NCBI GenBank assembly: GCA_036720245.1 | Contig: DAIMNI010000030.1 | Span: 1 to 24,194, forward strand | Source: JAAZMA01 sp036720245 | Lineage (GTDB): Bacteria > Bacillota > Clostridia > Tissierellales > Tepidimicrobiaceae | Direction of reading: 5' to 3' | Length of the DNA: 24,194 nt | Part shown: in pieces, positions 1-7,995 of the stretch | How positions within the stretch are numbered: the first letter of the stretch is position 1 | Layout of the letters: the number at the start of each line of letters is the position of its first letter | The notes under the pieces: model-generated | Seen by the model: the letters and a program-made list of their open reading frames with translations, nothing else | Databases searched by the model: none | Told to the model about the DNA's origin: nothing | Position numbers and translations under genes: made by a program

Positions 1-2
1 TG

Positions 3-416
3 ATATTTCAAGCATTTCAACTATTTCCTTTACTAACAGCTTTAGAAAATGTAAGTTTTCCTATGGAATATAAGGGAATCCCTAAAGAAGAAGCTAGAGA
101 AAAAGGAAGTGAAGTATTAAACTCCATAGGAATAGATGGAGACAAACAATCTAGATACCCATCTAATTTATCAGGTGGAGAACAACAGAGAGTAGCCATT
201 GGTAGAACACTAGCCACAGGAGCAAAGGTAATTCTAGCTGATGAGCCTACAGGAAATCTAGATGATGAAAATAGTGATAGAATTATAGATATACTAAAGC
301 AGTTAGCACATGAAGAGGGCTTTTGTGTAATCATAGTAACTCACGATATGGAAATTGCAGAGGCATCAGACCATGTATGGAGAATAAAGGATGGAACTAT
401 TGAGAATATAAAATAA
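3..416 (+). CDS. ABC transporter ATP-binding protein, LolD/MacB type (5' end missing)
   Basis: This is the C-terminal part of an ABC ATPase. The frame is open from the first bases of the window, so the true start and the Walker A motif lie outside. The visible part begins at the Q-loop (IFQAFQLFPLLTALENV). It continues with the signature LSGGEQQRVAIGRTLA, Walker B VILADEPTGNLD and the switch histidine in IVTHD. The pairing of a TALENV-type helix after the Q-loop with DEPTGNLD is typical of the LolD/MacB/FtsE-like group. That group powers export of lipoproteins, peptides or antibiotics, or works with FtsX-like permeases. The substrate cannot be told from this fragment, and no permease follows: the gene is closed by a terminator. 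A permease may lie upstream. Confidence 0.9.
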   Translation: MFQAFQLFPLLTALENVSFPMEYKGIPKEEAREKGSEVLNSIGIDGDKQSRYPSNLSGGEQQRVAIGRTLATGAKVILADEPTGNLDDENSDRIIDILKQLAHEEGFCVIIVTHDMEIAEASDHVWRIKDGTIENIK

Positions 417-486
417 AATAATAGTTATGTCAAAAAGTTGGAATGATATAGCAAGGTTGAAATCAATAAAATCGGTGATGTAAAAG

Positions 487-515
487 AGAACCCAATATTT
501 AAAGGGTTCTTTTTT
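487..515 (+). terminator. Rho-independent terminator, probably bidirectional
   Basis: A 7-bp stem (AGAACCC at 487-493, GGGTTCT at 504-510) with a 10-nt loop is followed by a run of T on the + strand. On the - strand it is followed by CTCTTTT. It sits between the ABC gene and the convergent superoxide dismutase gene and can end both transcripts. Confidence 0.8.
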
Positions 516-549
516 GTGATCCACACACTAAATATGGATTGTTTCCTAT

Positions 550-1029
550 TTAATAAAGCCTATATATAACTCCACAAGCCATTCTCTTCCCCGAATTCCC
601 AGTAGGCTGTGTTCTATAATCATCGGGATTCTGATGTATTATCACAGATTTTCCTATAATATCCCTAGGTTTAAACTTATCTGTAAAAAAACTCATTCTA
701 GCATAACCATTATTTGAAAATATTACAGGAAAATCTCCTGCGTGGTTTCCATGAGGCTGATCTGCTGGATTATAATGTCCATCTGCAGATTCAAATGGAT
801 TTTCTGGATCTTTTATTTCGCATACGCCAATACTATGTATATGAAAACCAAAGGGACCTATAGGGTCTTTACTATCTTTTGCAGGTTCATACAGAGGAAG
901 TCCCCAAACTTCCACATAAACTTCAGTACCTCCTGGTACATCGTCAAAAAAAATATTCCCATATAAATTAGGTGCTAAATCCCCACCTAATATTTTAGCA
1001 AATGCAGTTTCCCCAAGATTATTGCGCAT
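550..1029 (-). CDS. Cu/Zn superoxide dismutase family protein, no signal peptide
   Basis: The 159-residue protein matches the Cu/Zn superoxide dismutase family, which converts superoxide to oxygen and hydrogen peroxide. All metal ligands seem to be present. His63 and His65 (GFHIHSIG), His85 (GHYNP) and His132 (IIHQNPDD) would bind copper. His85, His93, His96 and Asp99 (PHGNHAGDFP) would bind zinc. Cys70 and Cys152 can form the conserved disulfide, and Arg149 (SGKRMACGVI) is the active-site guide residue. There is no signal peptide or lipobox, whereas most bacterial Cu/Zn enzymes are exported, so this one is predicted to be cytoplasmic. The ATG is supported by an AAGGGGG ribosome site just upstream. 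The gene stands alone, diverging from the patatin gene across about 107 bp of AT-rich DNA. Family assignment is firm; activity is inferred from the intact ligands. Confidence 0.9.
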   Translation of the reverse strand: MRNNLGETAFAKILGGDLAPNLYGNIFFDDVPGGTEVYVEVWGLPLYEPAKDSKDPIGPFGFHIHSIGVCEIKDPENPFESADGHYNPADQPHGNHAGDFPVIFSNNGYARMSFFTDKFKPRDIIGKSVIIHQNPDDYRTQPTGNSGKRMACGVIYRLY

Positions 1030-1136
1030 TCACAAAACCCCCTTAAATTTATACTATGCAAAATAACATAAAAAGGTGTACAATATATATAAGAATTGAC
1101 AGAGAAAACTAGAAATTTATTCGAGAGGTGATTATT

Positions 1137-2105
1137 GTGGATAAAAAAACTGGTCTTATTCTAGAAGGAGGAGGGATGAGAGGAGCTTATACATCTGGAG
1201 TCCTAGCAGCTTTTATGGATGAAGATATAGAATTTCCCTATGTAATAGGGGTATCAGCAGGTGCTAATAATGGAGCTAATTTTGTGGCAAAACAAAGGGA
1301 AAGAAATAAAAAAGTATTTGTAGACTACGCAAATCATGAAGATTTCTCTGGTTTTAAACATTTGATTACAGAAAAAAGCTATTTTAATATGGACTTTTTA
1401 TTCAATAAACTACCTAATGAATTAGTACCTTTTGATTATACTACTTTTTTTAATTCTTCAAATATATTTAAAGTATGTGCTACTGATTGTGAAACTGGAG
1501 AACCTGCATATTTTGAAAAATCTCAATTTGAAGGCATTGATTTTATGGAGATGGTTTTAAGGGCATCTAGTAGTTTGCCTGTTATTTCCCAACCAGTAGA
1601 GATTGATGGCAAATTATATTTTGATGGGGGAATTTCTGATTCTATTCCAATAGATAAATCATTAGAAGATGGAAATAATTTTAATGTAATAGTGCTTACT
1701 AGGAATGCTGATTATCGCAAAGAAAAACAGATATTAGGCCCTATTACTAAACATTCTTTAAAGGAATATCCAAAAGTGTTAAATGCAATAGAAACTAGAC
1801 ATATTAGATATAATATAACTTTAGAAAAAATTAGAGCCTTAGAAGAAGAAGGTTTTGCATATGTATTTAGACCTATTGCCCCAATAGATGTGGATAGATT
1901 AGAAAAGGATATAGATAAATTAAATGAACTTTATAAACAGGGATATGATGAGACCATGAGTCAGATGGAAGAATTTAAAAAATGGCTCAAGGCTACAGAA
2001 GAAATGAAAACAGAATTCATACAGAATTCATATAGTTTTATCATACTCTATTTCTATTGGCAGTATATATTAATATACGCCTTTAGAAATGGAGGGATAT
2101 TTTGA
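1137..2105 (+). CDS. Patatin-like phospholipase (RssA/YjjU type), C-terminus extended by an 11-bp duplication
   Basis: This is a patatin-family serine lipase, about 322 residues. Near the N-terminus it has the oxyanion loop GGGMRGAY. The nucleophile elbow GVSAG follows, and the aspartate of the Ser-Asp dyad is in the DGG of YFDGGISDSIP. Such proteins hydrolyse acyl esters of phospholipids or related lipids. I chose the GTG at 1137 because GAGAGGTG at 1123-1130 is spaced correctly for it; a GTG at 1128 would lie inside that ribosome site. The last 27 residues (QNSYSFIILYFYWQYILIY and on) are hydrophobic and unlike the rest. They arise from a tandem 11-bp repeat at 2010-2031: with one copy the frame would end at a TAG after residue 295. 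The stop overlaps the TTG start of the next gene. A possible -10 (TACAAT) lies at 1079-1084. Confidence 0.9.
   Translation: MDKKTGLILEGGGMRGAYTSGVLAAFMDEDIEFPYVIGVSAGANNGANFVAKQRERNKKVFVDYANHEDFSGFKHLITEKSYFNMDFLFNKLPNELVPFDYTTFFNSSNIFKVCATDCETGEPAYFEKSQFEGIDFMEMVLRASSSLPVISQPVEIDGKLYFDGGISDSIPIDKSLEDGNNFNVIVLTRNADYRKEKQILGPITKHSLKEYPKVLNAIETRHIRYNITLEKIRALEEEGFAYVFRPIAPIDVDRLEKDIDKLNELYKQGYDETMSQMEEFKKWLKATEEMKTEFIQNSYSFIILYFYWQYILIYAFRNGGIF
2010..2031 (+). repeat. Tandem 11-bp duplication near the 3' end of the patatin gene
   Basis: ACAGAATTCAT occurs twice head to tail (2010-2020 and 2021-2031). Eleven is not a multiple of three, so one copy shifts the frame. Removing one copy gives codons GAA-TTC-ATA-TAG, an immediate stop. 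The duplication therefore probably created the present longer reading frame. Confidence 0.95.
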
Positions 2106-3031
2106 ATCTTAATATAGATAGTTTAATCTTTTTATTAGAACTTTTTAAATATGATTATTTTGATGAGAGGGTATTTAGTAAATTAATTAAAACAAAAGGA
2201 ATGAGAGGCTTTTTTGAACATGAAAGAGCTAGAGGAAAGGATATTAATATTAGAGAAGAATTAGAAAAAGTCATATATGATGGTAATTATAAAGATTCAT
2301 ATGGATTATATAAGGCCAAAAAGGATTTAAAATCCTTAGAAGAGGATATTAATAATATACAAATCTATGAAAAATATATTATAGAAAAGGCAATGGAAAA
2401 TATCTATAAAATTATCCCTAAAGGCATGAAAGTCAAATGTAAAATTTATTTATTTTCAGGTGGGGAAGATGGAGGCTTTACTATTTCTAGAAATAAAATA
2501 TATATTAATTATGCTAATTATATAAATAATATGGAGGAATTAATAAAAATAATTAGTCATGAATTGTATCATAGTAGAAATATTTCCTATAAAAATAGAA
2601 TATGTTTTTCCATAAAAACAGCCTTTAGTGAATATAATAAAGTTTATGAAATAATAGGAAAAATAATAGAAGAAGGCCTAGCATCTCTAGTACAGCATGG
2701 TCCTACCTTAAAGGTAGATGATCCTGCAGGCACTTTAAATGATAGAAGTTTGCTACTTATATGGGATGAGTTTGAATTATTAAATGAAATAATTTTAGAT
2801 ATAAAAGGGAAAAGAAAATACAATAAAAAGCTAGAAAATCTCAATATATATGCTATAGGCTATTATATAGTAAGCACGATTTATAATACAGATGGGGTAT
2901 TAATCTTAGACAATTGGACAGTAGGTTTAAAATACAAAGAAATACTAGAAAGATATATAGAAATATGTAATGAAAAAGGAATGACATCTGGATTTAATAA
3001 AGATATAAAGGGACTTGTAATTAATTGTTAA
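2102..3031 (+). CDS. Predicted zinc metallopeptidase with HELYH motif (DUF5700-like)
   Basis: This 309-residue protein has no certain name. It contains HELYH at residues 153-157, a classic HExxH zinc site, in the helix IIKIISHELYHSRN. About 33 residues later comes IIEEGLAS (Glu190/Glu191), which fits the third zinc ligand of gluzincin-type peptidases. The general layout recalls the DUF5700 putative zinc peptidases, but that is from memory. No signal peptide or membrane segment is obvious, so it is predicted cytoplasmic. It starts with TTG at 2102, overlapping the stop of the patatin gene, with GGAGGG at 2091-2096 as ribosome site. Translation is therefore coupled to the lipase gene. The substrate is unknown. 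Confidence 0.75.
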   Translation: MNLNIDSLIFLLELFKYDYFDERVFSKLIKTKGMRGFFEHERARGKDINIREELEKVIYDGNYKDSYGLYKAKKDLKSLEEDINNIQIYEKYIIEKAMENIYKIIPKGMKVKCKIYLFSGGEDGGFTISRNKIYINYANYINNMEELIKIISHELYHSRNISYKNRICFSIKTAFSEYNKVYEIIGKIIEEGLASLVQHGPTLKVDDPAGTLNDRSLLLIWDEFELLNEIILDIKGKRKYNKKLENLNIYAIGYYIVSTIYNTDGVLILDNWTVGLKYKEILERYIEICNEKGMTSGFNKDIKGLVINC

Positions 3032-3043
3032 ATTTTTAATTAT

Positions 3044-3074
3044 TTGATTTTTAACTTGTAATTTATGGTATAAT
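3044..3074 (+). promoter_or_regulatory. Possible sigma-A promoter of the PTS IIA gene
   Basis: A perfect TATAAT lies at 3069-3074. The best -35 candidate is TTGATT at 3044-3049, giving a rather long 19-bp spacer. It lies in the 76-bp gap before the IIA gene. Confidence 0.4.
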
Positions 3075-3107
3075 AAACATATAAATTTTAAAGAAGAGGT
3101 GATTTTG

Positions 3108-3596
3108 GTGTTAAAATTTTTTAAAAAAAATAAACCAATAGAAATATTATCTCCTATGAGTGGTAAAATTGTACCTTTAAATGAAATAGAGGATAAAGGC
3201 TTTTCTGAAAAAAATTTAGGGGATGGAGTTGCAATAGAATTAACAGATGGAAAAGTAATAGCCCCTTTCGATGGAGAAATAACTAGCACTTATAAATCTA
3301 ATCATTGTTTAGTAATTAGATCCAATGAAGGTATAGAATTACTTATACATATAGGATTAGATACAATAAAACTTAAAGGAGAATGCTTTACCCAACATAT
3401 AGGACTAATGGATAAAGTAAATAAAGGGGATGTAATTTTAGAGGCGGATTTAGAACTGCTTAAAGAAAAAGGAAAATCTATAATTTCCCCTGTAGTTATT
3501 ACCAATATGGGAAGGGTAGAATCCTTAGAAAAAGCAGATGGAAATGTACAAAAAGGTGAAGACAATATAATGACTGTTCTTTTAAAGAAAAAGTAA
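3108..3596 (+). CDS. PTS system IIA component, glucose type (Crr-like)
   Basis: A single-domain IIA protein of the glucose/N-acetylglucosamine PTS family, 162 residues. It would accept phosphate from HPr on His81 (ELLIHIGLDTIKLKGE), with His66 (SNHCLVIRS) as the second active-site histidine. The opening SPMSGKIVPL and the later KVNKGDVI are also typical. The protein is soluble, and no IIB or IIC domain is attached or nearby, so it must serve a permease encoded elsewhere or act in regulation. GTG at 3108 was chosen because AAGAGGTG at 3094-3101 lies six bases upstream; the in-frame GTG at 3099 is part of that site. The gene is monocistronic, with a possible promoter in front and a strong terminator behind. 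Confidence 0.92.
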   Translation: MLKFFKKNKPIEILSPMSGKIVPLNEIEDKGFSEKNLGDGVAIELTDGKVIAPFDGEITSTYKSNHCLVIRSNEGIELLIHIGLDTIKLKGECFTQHIGLMDKVNKGDVILEADLELLKEKGKSIISPVVITNMGRVESLEKADGNVQKGEDNIMTVLLKKK

Positions 3597-3598
3597 AC

Positions 3599-3655
3599 AT
3601 AAACCCTATGTGAAATTTTACTTAATAACGTTTTCACATAGGGTTTATATTTTTT
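3599..3655 (+). terminator. Strong Rho-independent terminator
   Basis: A perfect 17-bp inverted repeat (arms 3599-3615 and 3632-3648, core AAACCCTATGTGAAA) with a 16-nt loop is followed by T-rich sequence to 3655. It ends the PTS IIA transcript. Confidence 0.9.
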
Positions 3656-3711
3656 AAAACCATATTATGTGTTATAATCTTAATATGGGGATGTTTTGGG
3701 AGGCGGTATTT

Positions 3712-4800
3712 GTGATTAAATTTATACATACAGGGGACTTACATTTAGGTCTACAATTTGAAAATGTATCCTTTTCAAAAGAAATTGCAAATAGAAGAAG
3801 AATAGAATTATGGACTACCTTTGAAAGAATTGTGAATAAGGCAATAGAAGACAGTGTGGATTTTTTATTTATAGCTGGAGATTTATTTGAAGAAAAATAT
3901 TTTACATTAGGAGATATAAAAAGAGTTAAAGATATTTTAGAAAGAGCTAAGGATGTAAATATAATTATTTCCACTGGCAATCACGATACATTAAATAAAA
4001 ATGCTCTATATCATATGATAGAGTGGCCAAGTAATATAAGTATATTTGATAGTAATAGTTTAAACAAAAAAACCTTTGAAGATAAAAATCTATGTATTTA
4101 TGGATACAGTTGGGATGTAGCTGAAAACAATAAAAATATATTTGGAGATTTTAAAAACTTAGATAGGGGAAAAATTAATATACTTCTAATTCATGGAGAT
4201 ATTTTAGATAAGGATAGTAAATATCTTCCTTTGGATAAAAAGCATATTGAAAATATGGGTTTTGATTATATTGCGCTAGGTCATATCCATAAGCCAGAAA
4301 TATTTTCAAATAAAATGGCCTATTGTGGTAGCCCAGAACCATTAAGTTTTGGAGAATTGGGAAAACATGGTATTATTCAAGGCAAAATATCTAAGGAAAG
4401 TACAGAAATTGAATTTATACCTTTCAGTCAAAGAAATTTTCTGGAAAAGACTATAAAAATTGATGAAAATATGAGTTATAACAACATAATAGATGCCATA
4501 AGAGGATTAGACAATAGAGAAAATTTTTACAGGATAATATTAGATGGGGTAATAGATAGGGATATAAATTTAGATATAGGAGATTTAATTAGGACGGTGG
4601 AAGATGATTTTTATTATATTGAAATAATTGATAACACTATTATAGATTATGATTTAGATATATTAGAAAGCGAAAATATAGATAATATAATTGGTTTATT
4701 TATAAGTGAGATGAAAAATAAAAATTTAGAGGATGAAATTATAAAAGATGCCATGTATATAGGCCTAGAAGTTTTAATGAAAGGAAAGTTTGAATTATGA
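3712..4800 (+). CDS. DNA repair exonuclease, SbcD/Mre11/YhaO family
   Basis: A calcineurin-like metallophosphoesterase of the SbcD/YhaO family, 362 residues. In order it shows the metal-binding motifs HTGDLHLG (Asp9, His11), FIAGDLFE (Asp57), STGNHD (Asn90, His91, Asp92), LLIHGDIL (His161) and ALGHIHKPE (His191, His193). The family forms a complex with an SbcC/Rad50-like ATPase and processes DNA ends. The next gene encodes such an ATPase and overlaps this one by 4 nt (ATGA), so the two are probably made together. The GTG at 3712 follows GGGAGGCGG at a good distance; the upstream ATG at 3667 lacks a ribosome site and overlaps the promoter region. A TATAAT at 3673-3678 probably belongs to the promoter, although no good -35 box was found. 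Confidence 0.9.
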   Translation: MIKFIHTGDLHLGLQFENVSFSKEIANRRRIELWTTFERIVNKAIEDSVDFLFIAGDLFEEKYFTLGDIKRVKDILERAKDVNIIISTGNHDTLNKNALYHMIEWPSNISIFDSNSLNKKTFEDKNLCIYGYSWDVAENNKNIFGDFKNLDRGKINILLIHGDILDKDSKYLPLDKKHIENMGFDYIALGHIHKPEIFSNKMAYCGSPEPLSFGELGKHGIIQGKISKESTEIEFIPFSQRNFLEKTIKIDENMSYNNIIDAIRGLDNRENFYRIILDGVIDRDINLDIGDLIRTVEDDFYYIEIIDNTIIDYDLDILESENIDNIIGLFISEMKNKNLEDEIIKDAMYIGLEVLMKGKFEL

Positions 4801-7223
4801 TTTTAAAAGAATTAAGACTAATTTCCTTTGGAAAATTTAAAAATAAAACAATTAAATTAGGGGAAGGGCTAAATATTATTTATGGAGAAAATGAATCTGG
4901 TAAAACCACTATACATAATTTTATAGATGGTATGTTTTATGGTTTCTTAAAACCCTATGCAAAAATAAGAAATTATTCAGAAGCACTGACAAGATATAGG
5001 CCATGGAATGGACAAGACTATAGTGGGATTATTAAATTATCCCAATTTGGAAAAGATTATAGAATAGAAAGAAATTTTGATAAAAAGCAAGTAAAAGTTT
5101 ATGATGATTTAACTGGAATAGATATAAGTAAAGAAATAGATATGGGAGAAAAGCTAAAAGATAATTTGCCAGGACTGTATTTTTTCAATTTTAATAATAT
5201 GGTTTATAATAATACTATTTCTATTAAACAATTAGAAAGTAAAATAGATACAGATTTATCAAAAGAAGTTAAGGATAGATTAGCCAATATTAGCACTAGT
5301 CTAGACGAGGATATATCGGTGAAAAACGCCATTAATGAATTAGATAAGAAATTAGAGAATATAGGCACCAAAAAAGCCTATACTAAACCTTATGGAAAGG
5401 CAGTAATTGATCTAAATGATTTAATAGAAGAAAGACGTGGACTTTTAGAAAAAAAGGAAGAATACAATGAACAAATTAAAGTTTTTCTAGAATTAAAAGA
5501 AAAAATAAAAGTTGAAGAAGAAGAACTAGAAAAATTGAATAATAAATTAAAACAATTAAAAATGCTAGATAAGAAAAAAACTTATGAAGAGGCAGTAAAT
5601 ATTAAATTCAAATTAGAGGAAATAAATAGAGAAATTGAAAATTTAAAAGAATATGCCAAATTATCTTTTGAAGACTATGCTTTAGCTGTAAAATTAGAAA
5701 AGGATTTAGAATATATAAATAAGGAAATTGAAGAAATTAATGAAAACACCAGTATTTTAAAAAATAGATTAAAGACTTTAGAATTAGAAATAGATGGAAA
5801 AGTAATGGATGGCATTAATATTGAAGAATTATATAAGAATTTAGATACTTTAGATGAAATGGATGAAGACAAAAACAATATTATCTTAAATAGAGAACAG
5901 AACAAATTAGATATTTTAAATTCGGAATTAAGGAATAAAGAAGAAAAAGAAAGTACTATAAAAAAGCTAATGATTATATTTGCAATATTAATTTTTCCTT
6001 CTATAGTTTTGACTTTTATAAGTAAATATTTTTTCGTGTTTCCAATTGTTTTTTTTATAATAACAATTATATTTAGAAATTCTCATAAGAATTATTTATC
6101 TGAATTAGAATCTTTAAAAGAAAAGATTGGGGAATTAAAAGAAAGAGAAAATGCTAAAAATGAAAAATTAATCTATATGGAAAATTATCAAAAAGAAATA
6201 CTTTTAAAATACAATTGTTCTTCAAAATTGGAATTAAAAAAATTAAAGGATGATATTTACTATAAACATAGAAATCTTCAAATAAAAGAAGACGAGATTA
6301 AAAGATTAAAAGAGGATTTAGAAAACAATAATTTAGCATTAGAATTTAAGAAAGATAATATTCATAAATCAAAGTATGAGTTAAATATGATTTTAGAAAA
6401 TGGCAATTCCAATAATACAGAAGATTATAAAATAGGTCTAGATAAAAGGAAGAGATATGGGGAACTAATTAAGGAAAGGGAAAATAAACTCAAGCTTTTA
6501 GAAAAGACATTAGGGGATAATACCCTATTAGAGCTTAGGGAGGAAATTAAAACTTACGATATAGAGAATTTAATAGATATGGATATAGACAAAACTTGCC
6601 TTCTACAAGAGATAGAAAATAGAAAAGAAAGTTTACAAATAGATTTAAACTTAAATTCCCGATTAGAAGAAAGAATTGATAATTTAAATAAAGGTATAAA
6701 GCAAATTATTGAAATTGAAGAGGAAATAGAAAGGTTAAAGACCACTATTAAAAATTATGAAAATCAAATTAAATCTATAAATATAGCTAAGAAAACTATT
6801 CAAGATATATCTAAAAATTTACATCAACAATTTGCCCCATCTATTAATAGAGATGTAAGTGAGATAATAAATGTTGTTTCAAATGGCAAATATAAGGAAA
6901 TTAAAATAGATGAAGAATTAAATATCTCCATAGAAAATCCTAATACTCAAGAAATAATTGCTATAGATTCTTTAAGCGGGGGAACCATAGACCAATTATA
7001 TTTTGCTTTAAGATTTAGTGTAATATCTTCTATGAAAGGTGAATCCTTACCCCTTATACTTGACGATTGCTTTATTCAATATGATGATGAAAGATTAAAA
7101 AACATATTAGAATTTTTAAGCCAAATAGCTATGGATAAACAAATAATACTATTTACCTGCCATCATAGGGAAAGAGAAATATTAAAAGAATTGGACTTAA
7201 AATATAATTTAATTAAACTATGA
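4797..7223 (+). CDS. SbcC/Rad50-related ATPase, YhaN type, with a central membrane-like segment
   Basis: An 808-residue ABC-type ATPase of the Rad50/SbcC superfamily. Walker A is GENESGKTT at residues 30-38, the signature LSGG is at 726-729, and Walker B (LPLILDD) is at 751-757. FTCHHRE near the end carries the switch histidine. Between the two ATPase halves are long Lys/Glu-rich coiled coils. About residues 391-426 form a strongly hydrophobic stretch (LMIIFAILIFPSIVLTFISK and on) long enough for two membrane passes. There is no zinc-hook CxxC. That layout resembles B. subtilis YhaN more than true SbcC, so the complex may sit at the membrane. It overlaps the nuclease gene at 4797-4800. The role in DNA-end processing is inferred from the family and the pairing. 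Confidence 0.88.
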   Translation: MILKELRLISFGKFKNKTIKLGEGLNIIYGENESGKTTIHNFIDGMFYGFLKPYAKIRNYSEALTRYRPWNGQDYSGIIKLSQFGKDYRIERNFDKKQVKVYDDLTGIDISKEIDMGEKLKDNLPGLYFFNFNNMVYNNTISIKQLESKIDTDLSKEVKDRLANISTSLDEDISVKNAINELDKKLENIGTKKAYTKPYGKAVIDLNDLIEERRGLLEKKEEYNEQIKVFLELKEKIKVEEEELEKLNNKLKQLKMLDKKKTYEEAVNIKFKLEEINREIENLKEYAKLSFEDYALAVKLEKDLEYINKEIEEINENTSILKNRLKTLELEIDGKVMDGINIEELYKNLDTLDEMDEDKNNIILNREQNKLDILNSELRNKEEKESTIKKLMIIFAILIFPSIVLTFISKYFFVFPIVFFIITIIFRNSHKNYLSELESLKEKIGELKERENAKNEKLIYMENYQKEILLKYNCSSKLELKKLKDDIYYKHRNLQIKEDEIKRLKEDLENNNLALEFKKDNIHKSKYELNMILENGNSNNTEDYKIGLDKRKRYGELIKERENKLKLLEKTLGDNTLLELREEIKTYDIENLIDMDIDKTCLLQEIENRKESLQIDLNLNSRLEERIDNLNKGIKQIIEIEEEIERLKTTIKNYENQIKSINIAKKTIQDISKNLHQQFAPSINRDVSEIINVVSNGKYKEIKIDEELNISIENPNTQEIIAIDSLSGGTIDQLYFALRFSVISSMKGESLPLILDDCFIQYDDERLKNILEFLSQIAMDKQIILFTCHHREREILKELDLKYNLIKL

Positions 7224-7299
7224 TATTAAGATGTAGAAACTGAATAATAAGCTATTTTTACCCTTAAGTTAAACTTTAAGATTAATGGGAGTGATGTAT

Positions 7300-7983
7300 T
7301 TGATATATGGAATTGGGGATTTGCATCTGGATTATTCCAAAGAAAAGCCTATGGATATATTTGGAACCAATTGGGAAAACCATGAAGAAAGGATTTTCAA
7401 CAATTGGAAGGAAGTAGTAGGAGAAGAAGATTTAGTATTATTGCCGGGGGATATTTCATGGGCATTAAAAATAGATGGAGCCTATTATGATTTAAAAAGA
7501 ATAAATGAATTACCTGGGGAAAAAATAATTACTAAGGGAAATCATGATTTTTGGTGGGAAGGACCCAAAAAATTAAAAGAATTAAATTTAAATACTATAT
7601 TTTTTATGCAAAATAATCACTATATTTATAAAAATATAGGCATTAGTGGAACTAGAGGATGGATAGCTGAAGATGTAGAAGACTTTAATGAACAGGATAG
7701 AAAAGTGTTCAATAGGGAAATCCATAGATTAGAATTATCCCTAGAGTCTTTAGGGGATAAAGTAGATAAAAAAATTGTAATGGTTCATTATCCACCCTTT
7801 AATATGGATTCTACGCCAAATAAATTTGTAGAAATTATGTTAAAGCATAATGTAGATATTTGTATATATGGTCATTTGCATGGTGATGGTCATAAATTTA
7901 TTAAGGAAGGGAATATCTCTGGAATACAGTTTTACTGTACTTCCTCTGATTATATAAATTTTATACCTAAAAAAATATTATAG
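7300..7983 (+). CDS. Metallophosphoesterase of the calcineurin superfamily
   Basis: A 227-residue metallophosphoesterase. It carries the family metal ligands in order: GIGDLHLD (Asp7, His9), LPGDISWA (Asp51), TKGNHDFWW (Asn81, His82, Asp83), MVHYPPFN and YGHLHGDGH. The substrate is not evident; relatives are often annotated simply as phosphohydrolases. I place the start at TTG 7300, because GGGAG at 7287-7291 is eight bases upstream and the protein then begins MIYGIGDLHL, as in relatives. The ATG at 7294 is too close to that site and the ATG at 7285 has none. It is followed after 12 bases by nagB and appears to head an operon of three genes. There is no clear link to the preceding DNA repair pair. 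Confidence 0.82.
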   Translation: MIYGIGDLHLDYSKEKPMDIFGTNWENHEERIFNNWKEVVGEEDLVLLPGDISWALKIDGAYYDLKRINELPGEKIITKGNHDFWWEGPKKLKELNLNTIFFMQNNHYIYKNIGISGTRGWIAEDVEDFNEQDRKVFNREIHRLELSLESLGDKVDKKIVMVHYPPFNMDSTPNKFVEIMLKHNVDICIYGHLHGDGHKFIKEGNISGIQFYCTSSDYINFIPKKIL

Positions 7984-7995
7984 GAGGAATTAAAA

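Noticed and set aside
424..483. Short frame starting MSKSWNDIA after the ABC gene
   Set aside because: Only about 18 codons, with no ribosome site.
742..966. Open frame opposite the superoxide dismutase gene
   Set aside because: Antisense to a gene with all catalytic residues intact; no ribosome site.
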